A stretch of 64,000 nt of DNA from DASPLX01 sp035627375. GTDB taxonomy: Bacteria > Pseudomonadota > Gammaproteobacteria > Burkholderiales > Burkholderiaceae_D. Below the pieces are notes generated by a model that worked only from the letters and a program-made list of their open reading frames with translations, was not told where the DNA came from and searched no databases. The stretch lies in assembly GCA_035627375.1 (NCBI GenBank), contig DASPLX010000034.1:12358-76357 (forward strand). Direction: 5' to 3'. Positions within the stretch are counted from its first letter, which is position 1. Every line of letters starts with the position of its first letter. Both the position numbers and the translations under genes were made by a program. Shown here piece after piece: positions 1 through 6,248 of the stretch.

Positions 1-1
1 C

Positions 2-640
2 GCACGCACGCTCCAGGATGTGATCGTCGAATTCTTCAGGAAGCCCGGCATCTGGATGGCGATCGCCTTCATCATCCTGTTCCGGGCCGGCGAAGGACAG
101 GTGACGACGATCGGACCGCTGTTCCTGCGCGCCGCGCGCGAGGAGGGCGGGCTTGGACTGTCGACCACGGAAGTCGGCATCGTCTACGGCACCGTGGCGC
201 CGCTCGCTTTCATCGGCGGCAGCATCCTCGGCGGCTACTTCACCTCCTGGCTCGGCCTGAAGCGCGCGATGTTTTACCTGATTCTCGCGATGAACCTGCC
301 GAACATCGCCTTCTTCATCCTGAGCGCGGCGACGCCGGACGATTTCGCGGTCATCGCCGCGCTGCTGTCCATCGAAATGTTCGGCTACGGCTTCGGCTTC
401 GTCGGGCTCATCCTGTTCTTGATGCAGGTGGTCGCGGTCGGCAAATACCAGACCGCGCACTATGCGCTCGGCACCGGCGTCATGCAGCTCGGCTACGTGC
501 TGTTCAAAATGATCAGCGGCGACATCCAGGCCGCTCTCGGATACCGGCAATTCTTTCTGTGGGTGTTGTTGTCGGCGATCCCTGTGCTGATCTTGTCGCG
601 CATCGTGCGGATTCCGGACGATGCGCAAGGCAAGTCTTAG
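2..640 (+). CDS. MFS transporter, C-terminal part (cut by window start)
   Basis: The reading frame is open from base 2, so the gene begins upstream of the window; the GTG at 20 is internal. The visible 212 residues hold about six hydrophobic segments with short charged loops (for example TSWLGLKRAM), as in the second half of a 12-helix major facilitator. The stretch FRAGEGQVTTIGPLFL at the start of a helix resembles AmpG/acetyl-CoA-transporter-like (PAT) MFS proteins. The substrate cannot be told. It ends at TAG 638-640 and is followed by a long gap. Confidence 0.75.
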   Translation, partial: ARTLQDVIVEFFRKPGIWMAIAFIILFRAGEGQVTTIGPLFLRAAREEGGLGLSTTEVGIVYGTVAPLAFIGGSILGGYFTSWLGLKRAMFYLILAMNLPNIAFFILSAATPDDFAVIAALLSIEMFGYGFGFVGLILFLMQVVAVGKYQTAHYALGTGVMQLGYVLFKMISGDIQAALGYRQFFLWVLLSAIPVLILSRIVRIPDDAQGKS

Positions 641-1214
641 CGCGAGCGGCGCTGTCGTGAATGACATGCCAATGCGTGTCGGGCCACGAGCCGGCCACAA
701 ACTTGCCAGGACGCTAAGACGACCGCCCAAAGCATGCCAATATGGCCAGTCTTTTTATCGAAATGGTCAACTATTGCTTGCCACTCGGAAATCTTGCTCA
801 ATATAATTGCCGTTCCGCTTCTTTCCTGTCACAGGTTTGAGGATCGACGCTTGCGATCATGCAAATTTCCCGCATCAATCGCTACGGCAAGGGGTACGTG
901 AAAATGTCCCGCCGCGCGAAGACGGCAATGAAATGCGGTCCGCAATCCTGTGAAAGTATTGCTCATGCGATTCCGACGCGGCCGTTCCCACGGCCGCCCG
1001 GCTGTTCGTACGCTTCACATAAGAAAACAACGCAATGCCGCCAACGACGCGGCGCTGCAACCGGATTGCCGCATCGGCATGTGCCTGCTCGCCAAGTGCA
1101 TGCCGCCGCGGCAAAAGACGGGCTGGCCGCGGCCTTACTCGGGTGGCGGCAAGCCAGGAGGGATGGCCGTCTGGCAGGCGGCCGGGTTGGAGACATGTAC
1201 TGGGAAGAAGAAGC
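641..1214. other. 574-bp intergenic region before the chemoreceptor gene
   Basis: No convincing gene lies here; the open frames have arginine/alanine-rich compositions typical of chance frames in GC-rich DNA. It contains one good sigma70-type promoter (separate entry) about 400 bases before the chemoreceptor start, implying a long 5' leader if that promoter serves the gene. I searched by eye for a cyclic-di-GMP riboswitch and a sigma28 promoter and found neither. Confidence 0.5.
778..807 (+). promoter_or_regulatory. Sigma70-type promoter
   Basis: TTGCCA (778-783) and a perfect TATAAT (802-807) are separated by 18 bp. It points toward the chemoreceptor gene at 1215, about 400 bases downstream, with no other credible gene between. 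Confidence 0.55.
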
Positions 1215-2957
1215 ATGAAGCTTTCAAACAAAACGGTAGGCACTCGCCTTACCTTGGGTTTTTCATTGGTGCTGGTCCTGCTGATCGCCATGGCCGTGCT
1301 TGGCATCACCCGCATGGCGCAGATCCAGGAGCGCCTCGAAAAGGTGGTCAACGTCAAGAATGTGGAGACGCGCCTGGTGATCGACATGCGCGCGATCGTG
1401 AAGGACCGCACCGTATCCTTGCGCAACCTGTCGCTGCTCACCGATGCCGACGACATGAAGCCGGAAATCGACCGCATCAAGGAGCAGACGGCGAAATACG
1501 CGGAGTTCGAGCAAAAGATTTCCACGATGTTCGACGGCGAGCCGACCACGACGGCGGAAGAGAAAACCATCCTCGCCACGATCAAGGAACAGAATGCCGC
1601 GGCGGTCCCCCTGATCGAGAAAGCCATCGGCCTGTGGCTCGAGAACAAGCCGGAAGACGCCACCAAGATCCTGATCAAGGAAATCCGTCCGGTGCAGAAG
1701 AAGTGGATGGAGGCGCTCGATGAGCTGGTCGCCCTCGAGGACAAGTTGAACGAGCGCGCCGCGGTCGAGGCGCGCCAGGCTTTCGGCAGCGCGCGCACTT
1801 TCATGATTTCACTCGGACTGCTGGCGGTGATCGCCGGCACCGTCGCCGGCTTCGCGATCGCGCGCAGCATCCTGCGCCAGCTCGGCGGCGAACCGGTTTA
1901 TGCGGCCAAGATCGCGGGACAGATTGCCGCCGGCGACCTGTCGGGCGACATCGAGACCAAGTCGACCGATCCGTCCAGCCTGCTGGTCGAGATGAAGGTC
2001 ATGCGCGACAGCCTGGTCAACATCGTCAGCCAGGTGCGCGCCGGCACCGATACGATCGCCACCGCGTCGAGCGAGATCGCGGCCGGCAACCTCGATCTGT
2101 CGTCGCGCACGGCGATGCAGGCGGGGGCGCTGGAGAAGACCGCGTCGTCGATGGAAGAGCTGACGGCGACCGTGAAGCAGAACGCCGACAACGCGCGCCA
2201 GGCGAACCAGTTGGCGGCCTCGGCCTCGGAAGTCGCGCGCAAGGGCGGCGCGGTGGTCGGCGAAGTGGTGCACACCATGGGCTCGATCAACGAATCGGCG
2301 AAGAAGATCGTCGACATCATCGCCGTGATCGACGGCATCGCCTTCCAGACCAATATCCTGGCGTTGAATGCCGCCGTCGAGGCGGCGCGCGCCGGCGAGC
2401 AGGGGCGAGGTTTCGCGGTCGTGGCCGCCGAAGTGCGCAGCCTGGCCCAGCGTTCCGCCAACGCGGCCAAGGAAATCAAGGCGTTGATCAGCGACTCGGT
2501 GGAGAAGGTCGATAGCGGCACCAAGCTGGTCGATCAAGCCGGCGCCACGATGGACGAGGTCGTGGAAAGCGTCAAGCGCGTCACCGACATCATTAGCGAA
2601 ATCACCGCGGCGAGCCAGGAGCAGAGCGCCGGCATCGAGCAGGTCAATGAAGCCATTCTCGACATGGAAAGCGTCACGCAGCAGAATGCCGCGCTGGTCG
2701 AGCAGGCCGCATCGGCGGCGCAGAGCCTCCAGACCCAGGCTTCGGAGCTCGCCAACGTCGTCACGCTGTTCAAGCTGTCGGCGGAGCAGCAATCCGCCTT
2801 CCAGGCGCAGGCTGCCGCGACGATGCAGCACGCCGAGCTGAGGCCGGTGCCCGCGCCTGCGCCGCGTGCCGCCGCAAAAGCAACACCGTTGCCGTCCGCG
2901 CGTCCGAAGAAGCTTGCGCTCGGCGGATCGCGCATCGATGATTGGGAAGAGTTTTGA
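1215..2957 (+). CDS. Methyl-accepting chemotaxis protein with four-helix-bundle sensor
   Basis: 580-residue transmembrane chemoreceptor. A first membrane helix (about 10-32) is followed by a helical periplasmic domain of the 4HB_MCP type, a second helix (about 190-210), HAMP, and a long cytoplasmic coiled coil. The signalling tip around residues 375-405 carries the highly conserved EAARAGEQGRGFAVVAAEVR. The last six residues, DDWEEF, fit the xWxxF tether that binds CheR/CheB on receptors such as Tar (NWETF), after a flexible Pro/Ala linker. The ATG at 1215 was chosen because it follows AAGAAG and starts just before the first helix; upstream in-frame sequence has no membrane-protein character. 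No chemotaxis core genes are adjacent, so it acts with proteins encoded elsewhere. The ligand is unknown. Confidence 0.93.
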   Translation: MKLSNKTVGTRLTLGFSLVLVLLIAMAVLGITRMAQIQERLEKVVNVKNVETRLVIDMRAIVKDRTVSLRNLSLLTDADDMKPEIDRIKEQTAKYAEFEQKISTMFDGEPTTTAEEKTILATIKEQNAAAVPLIEKAIGLWLENKPEDATKILIKEIRPVQKKWMEALDELVALEDKLNERAAVEARQAFGSARTFMISLGLLAVIAGTVAGFAIARSILRQLGGEPVYAAKIAGQIAAGDLSGDIETKSTDPSSLLVEMKVMRDSLVNIVSQVRAGTDTIATASSEIAAGNLDLSSRTAMQAGALEKTASSMEELTATVKQNADNARQANQLAASASEVARKGGAVVGEVVHTMGSINESAKKIVDIIAVIDGIAFQTNILALNAAVEAARAGEQGRGFAVVAAEVRSLAQRSANAAKEIKALISDSVEKVDSGTKLVDQAGATMDEVVESVKRVTDIISEITAASQEQSAGIEQVNEAILDMESVTQQNAALVEQAASAAQSLQTQASELANVVTLFKLSAEQQSAFQAQAAATMQHAELRPVPAPAPRAAAKATPLPSARPKKLALGGSRIDDWEEF

Positions 2958-3021
2958 GCGCGGCGCATGGCGCCGTACGAGAAACGCTCCGGGTCGTTCT
3001 TACTTTGAAAAAAGCATTTTT

Positions 3022-3357
3022 ATGAAAACTCGCAATCTCCGCATTTCCGCCGCGTCCGCCGCCTTACTGCTGATGACCGCGGCTCCCGCCATCGCCGCCG
3101 ACGCGACGGTGGACTTCAGCACGTGTTCCAAGCCCGAGTATCCGCGCGCGTCGCTGGTCAACGAAGAGCAGGGCACGGTGACGCTGGCCTTCCTCGTCGC
3201 GCCCGACGGCGCGGTCGCGGAATCGAAGATCGAAAAGTCGAGCGGTTTCAAGAATCTCGACAAGGCGGCGCAAAAGGCGCTGAGCGCCTGCAAGTTCAAG
3301 ACCAAGTCCAAGGAGGCGACCTGGACCAAGATGGATTACGTCTGGAAGCTTGAGTGA
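3022..3357 (+). CDS. Secreted TonB C-terminal-domain protein
   Basis: 111 residues. A cleavable signal peptide (about 1-25, ending AIAA) precedes a small domain with the TonB C-terminal signature: PEYPRAS, then GTVTLAFLVAPDG and a SSGFKNLDKAAQKAL helix. A normal TonB has an N-terminal anchor and long Pro-rich spacer; both are missing, so this is a free periplasmic TonB-fold protein rather than an energy transducer. Two cysteines (CSKPEYP and SACKFK) could form a disulfide. The start lies beyond a short A-rich leader. It is followed by a strong terminator, so it is probably monocistronic or co-transcribed with the chemoreceptor 64 bp upstream. Confidence 0.8.
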   Translation: MKTRNLRISAASAALLLMTAAPAIAADATVDFSTCSKPEYPRASLVNEEQGTVTLAFLVAPDGAVAESKIEKSSGFKNLDKAAQKALSACKFKTKSKEATWTKMDYVWKLE

Positions 3358-3403
3358 GCCCCGGGAGAGGGATGGTCTCGCGGCCGGCAGGGCTGCGAAT
3401 CGG

Positions 3404-3439
3404 AAAAACAATCGGCCGCGAATGCGGCCGATTGTTTTT
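3404..3439 (+). terminator. Bidirectional hairpin terminator
   Basis: A perfect 16-bp stem with a GAAT loop (3420-3423), flanked by five A on the left and five T on the right. It ends the TonB-domain gene. Its GC core and loop are identical to those of the hairpin at 4885-4918. Confidence 0.9.
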
Positions 3440-3545
3440 GGTGCGCGGTGGACGCGGCGCGATGGATAACTCGTGCTGTCGCTCGCGTCAGCGTGGTTCA
3501 CTTGCGGGTGTTCATTTTTTCGAGGTATCAAAATTCATTTGCCGC

Positions 3546-4631
3546 CTACGAGAGGCCATAATCATCATCATCGAGAGCCGTCGCTGATCGATCGCCGAAG
3601 AGGCGAAGAGCCAGGCTGTCCATATGTTTGAGCACCTCCCATGGTTCCGGTAATGTTTTCGCAAACTCCACAAGACCTTCGAAAGCCTCTGCTTGTCGAT
3701 CGCGGGGAAGGAAGGAAATCTTATTGGCCACGGATTTGAGCACATTTCCTGGTTCCCGTAACGTTTTCGCCAACTCCAAGAGATCACGGAAAACCTCCAT
3801 TTGGCGAGTGGGGCGGAGAAACGGAAATGTGTCGATTATTTCTTTGAGCAACGCCTCGCCTGGTTGCTTTGATGTTTTCACATCCTTCCAGAGTTCGTCG
3901 AAGGCCTCTATTCTTTGTTCGTTAGGAAGATGTTTAAGTCGGAGAGCCCGTACCATGAGCCTTGCCTCGGGTTGCAAGGAGGTTTGGACTGGCGAGAAAA
4001 GGTCATCGAATACCTTCTGTCGTTCATCCTCATCCGTGGAGAAATAAAGGTCGATGCTTATTGTATCGAGCACCTTGTCCGGATGCTCCAAGGTTGTCGC
4101 AGCCTTCAAGAGATCACGGAGGGCTTCCATTTTTCGACTATCGGGGAGGGACCGACATTTTTCGGCCATTTTTGCGAGCACCTTTCCCCGGTCGCCCGGC
4201 GCCAGCAGGCTTTGCTCATTCTCCAAGAGGGCGGTGAATGCCTTGTAGCTCTCGTCGCCGTGCAGTTTGGCGAAATTTTCGGCCAATCTGTAGAGTGGGC
4301 GCTGGCGGCACGAGCTCGGAATATCTTGGCTGCCCTCTATGGTGGTGTGGACCCCTCTTAGGATTCCGAGAAAACTTTCCGGTTTGTCGTACTCGCCCAA
4401 GCTAGAAACCCGGCTTGCCAATCTGCTTAATATTGCGCTTTCCTTTCTGGCGCGAATGATCTGATTCTTGTCGGGATGCAGATGATCTTGGGTCTTCTTG
4501 TTCGCCTGCATAAGACTGGCAAGCTCTTCGGAATGGAGATAATTCGATATCGTCGAAAGTAAATAACGGTTGCTGAGGGTTTCATGCCCGAGATGGGCGT
4601 GGGACTGAGTTCCTTGGTTCATGCTGATCAT
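3546..4631 (-). CDS. Helical-repeat protein with F-box-like N-terminus; candidate secreted effector
   Basis: 361 residues, function not recognised with certainty. Residues about 19-51 (LSNRYLLSTISNYLHSEELA and on) have the hydrophobic spacing of an F-box (LPxELLxxIFxYLxxxDLxxL). From about residue 160 to 345 there are five helical repeats of 36-38 residues with consensus LPxxRQxEAFxxLxxxAKTLxxPxxVLxxV; the last two are closest. There is no signal peptide or membrane helix, and the tail is acidic (DDDDYG). The gene is visibly AT-richer than its neighbours and sits between two near-identical terminators, both suggesting transfer. The ATG at 4631 follows AAGGAACT. F-box plus repeats is the build of eukaryote-directed effectors in plant and amoeba-associated bacteria; that role is inference, and no secretion genes are in view. 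Confidence 0.6.
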   Translation of the reverse strand: MISMNQGTQSHAHLGHETLSNRYLLSTISNYLHSEELASLMQANKKTQDHLHPDKNQIIRARKESAILSRLASRVSSLGEYDKPESFLGILRGVHTTIEGSQDIPSSCRQRPLYRLAENFAKLHGDESYKAFTALLENEQSLLAPGDRGKVLAKMAEKCRSLPDSRKMEALRDLLKAATTLEHPDKVLDTISIDLYFSTDEDERQKVFDDLFSPVQTSLQPEARLMVRALRLKHLPNEQRIEAFDELWKDVKTSKQPGEALLKEIIDTFPFLRPTRQMEVFRDLLELAKTLREPGNVLKSVANKISFLPRDRQAEAFEGLVEFAKTLPEPWEVLKHMDSLALRLFGDRSATALDDDDYGLS

Positions 4632-4884
4632 GTGAGTTCCTTTTGTTCGCTACTCGTTCTTGAGTCTGCAGCCAGCGACCGGAGATAGAGTTGTGTTTTG
4701 CTATTAAGGTTGATATTTCGCCGATAACCGTCGATCGGTGAGGCCGTTCATTTGTGGCTTTTGCTAAATCAACGTTCAACCCCTTAACACATTAATCTTG
4801 CTTGTATAAGCGCAATTCCGGCTGTGAGCCTGCTCGACCATGAGGCGAAGAGAGGGAGCGGATCAGGACGCGAGCGCATGCAGA
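4632..4884. other. AT-rich upstream region of the repeat-protein gene
   Basis: About 250 bases, low in GC compared with the rest of the window, serving as the reverse-strand promoter region of the repeat-protein gene. I looked for a TTCG-N16-TTCG hrpII box as used by Ralstonia/Burkholderia type III genes and did not find one. No gene is supported. Confidence 0.4.
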
Positions 4885-4918
4885 AAAAAAATCGGCCGCG
4901 AATGCGGCCGATTTTTTT
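4885..4918 (-). terminator. Bidirectional hairpin terminator
   Basis: A 15-bp perfect stem, GAAT loop (4900-4903), with A and T runs on both sides. It lies 15 bases after the stop of the reverse-strand gene at 4934-5239 and so ends that transcript. Core and loop match the hairpin at 3404-3439. Confidence 0.88.
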
Positions 4919-4933
4919 GCGCCGACACGAGAT

Positions 4934-5239
4934 TCAATCGCGGCAGGCTAGGAGACGCAATTCCGCCGCCAGCGCCGGCTGCATCGCGTCGAGCTCGCGC
5001 GCCATGCGATGGAGCGTGGCGGCATCTTCAGCGCGGCGCACGGCATAGGTGTCGGACATCGATGCAGGTGCTTGCAGCAAGCCGCGCACGGCATTCAGCA
5101 GGCGGGCCAGCAGTTTGCCGCCGGTCTCGGCGGGCGAGGCGCGATGCCAGCCGAGCGTCGCGGCGGCGACGGCATTCGTCACCGAAACGGCCGGCGCGGG
5201 CGGGATGCCTCGGGCATAGGCATGATACGGAATGGCCAT
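4934..5239 (-). CDS. Small conserved-looking hypothetical protein
   Basis: 101 residues, not recognised. It starts MAIPYHAYARG at an ATG preceded by AAGGGAA; the longer in-frame extension to 5317 is AT-rich leader and lacks a binding site. The sequence is Ala/Leu/Arg-rich with two amphipathic helical stretches, no signal peptide and no membrane helix. A strong terminator follows at once. The ribosome site, sensible amino-acid composition and terminator support a real gene; no function is offered. Confidence 0.6.
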   Translation of the reverse strand: MAIPYHAYARGIPPAPAVSVTNAVAAATLGWHRASPAETGGKLLARLLNAVRGLLQAPASMSDTYAVRRAEDAATLHRMARELDAMQPALAAELRLLACRD

Positions 5240-5513
5240 GATGTTTCCCTTTCTGATCTTTGAATCTGTTTTCCTGCCGAACAGTATAGGGAGGTGAAGA
5301 TATAAATCAAATTTCAATATCTGATATGAGCAATATGATCTATGAATATCATCCTGTTGCTCGTAGCTAAGCTATTGAATTTACTAGGAATGTGGAAAGA
5401 GGCAGGTCTGGATGAATGCAAGCGCGGCGGCCGGGAAAATCTTTTTCGGTGTCTTAAACTTTCTAGGAGGCAGGGCGTCCAATGCACTTCTAAGTTAAGT
5501 ACATATTTTTGTA

Positions 5514-5619
5514 CATTGTACGAATTTCTGTTCATCCACTGCAAGTCTCTGTTTTGACGATGGTTTTTTTACTCCTTTGAAGTTCCTAAGGAAAACTGTG
5601 TATAAAATTTCGTACAATG
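5514..5619. repeat. Split 11-bp inverted repeat, possible operator of the gcv operon
   Basis: CATTGTACGAA (5514-5524) and its exact complement TTCGTACAATG (5609-5619) are 84 bp apart; further GTAC units lie at 5499 and 5511. The right arm overlaps the expected transcription start of the gcvH promoter, where a repressor would act. The DNA match is seen; the regulatory role is inference. Confidence 0.4.
5577..5606 (+). promoter_or_regulatory. Probable promoter of the gcvH operon
   Basis: TTGAAG (5577-5582), 18-bp spacer and TATAAA (5601-5606). Predicted start near 5613, giving a leader of about 160 bases before gcvH. Confidence 0.5.
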
Positions 5620-5770
5620 CGATGGAGGGCATTCTCTTCAATCTGTTAAGCCTTTGATTTCATAGGACTATTCTTGCTGGCATCGTAATTGCTATTCCGA
5701 ACGGAATTTGGCGTTATCTTGCCAAGCGTCTTTTGCGGTTCGACTCATCATTTTTTACAGGAGAGACAAA

Positions 5771-6148
5771 GTGAGCAACATCAAATACACCGAAGATCAC
5801 GAATGGCTGCGCACGGAGGCGGATGGCAGCGTGACGGTCGGCGTCACGAACTATGCGCAAGAGCAGCTCGGCGACCTCGTGTATATCCAGTTGCCGGAAG
5901 TCGGACGCGAATTCGCGAAGGGTGACGAAGCCGCCGTGATCGAGTCGGTCAAGGTGGCCGGCGAGATCAAGATGCCGGCCGCCGGCGCCGTCACCGAAAT
6001 CAATCAAGCCATCGCCGACGATCCGGCGCTGGTCAACCAGGATGCCGAAGGCGCCGCCTGGTTCTTCAAGTTCAAGCCGGCCGATGCCGGCGAACTCGAC
6101 GGCCTGCTCGACAAGGCCGGTTACGACAATTTCATCGCCAACCACTGA
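5771..6148 (+). CDS. gcvH: Glycine cleavage system H protein
   Basis: 125 residues, the usual length. The H protein carries the lipoyl arm that shuttles the aminomethyl group among the P, T and L proteins. The lipoylated lysine is K61 in VIESVKVAGEIKMP; the residues after it (VAGEIKMPAAG) differ from the common AASDVYAPVSG. It begins with GTG, chosen because AGGAGA precedes it by six bases and because the protein then starts SNIKYTEDHEWL as in the family. First gene of the glycine operon, 100 bp before gcvP. Confidence 0.97.
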   Translation: MSNIKYTEDHEWLRTEADGSVTVGVTNYAQEQLGDLVYIQLPEVGREFAKGDEAAVIESVKVAGEIKMPAAGAVTEINQAIADDPALVNQDAEGAAWFFKFKPADAGELDGLLDKAGYDNFIANH

Positions 6149-6248
6149 TTGATTGGCAAGGCGGAGTCCGGATCAAGCCGGACCCGCCGAACGATTTCCA
6201 TCCGGCGCCGCGTTTTGCGCCCACCACACCCTGACGGACAGATTTTCC

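Larger units (their letters stand above)
5240..5770. other. AT-rich intergenic region between divergent genes, with the glycine operon promoter
   Basis: About 530 bases separate the reverse-strand small gene from gcvH. It contains the gcvH promoter and GTAC-containing repeats (separate entries). Short open frames here (for example 5342-5557) have no ribosome site and no protein-like pattern. No glycine riboswitch consensus is visible, although many bacteria place one before gcv genes. Confidence 0.5.

Noticed and set aside
1010..1055. Sigma28 (flagellar) promoter for the chemoreceptor
   Set aside because: TAAG and GCCG-like elements occur but the spacing is too short for the sigma28 consensus.
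859..1218. 119-residue frame before the chemoreceptor
   Set aside because: Arg/Ala/His-rich chance composition and no ribosome-binding site; the chemoreceptor start at 1215 explains the signal.
2958..3021. Terminator after the chemoreceptor gene
   Set aside because: Only a six-base GCGCC-type stem with no T run is present, so read-through into the TonB-domain gene is likely.
4632..4860. hrpII box (TTCG-N16-TTCG) for the repeat-protein gene
   Set aside because: Only isolated TTCG tetramers were found, none with the right spacing.
5342..5557. 71-residue forward frame before gcvH
   Set aside because: AT-rich composition, no ribosome site, and it overlaps the promoter region and GTAC repeats.
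5607..5770. Possible glycine riboswitch before gcvH
   Set aside because: The leader is long enough but lacks the conserved aptamer blocks of the glycine riboswitch.
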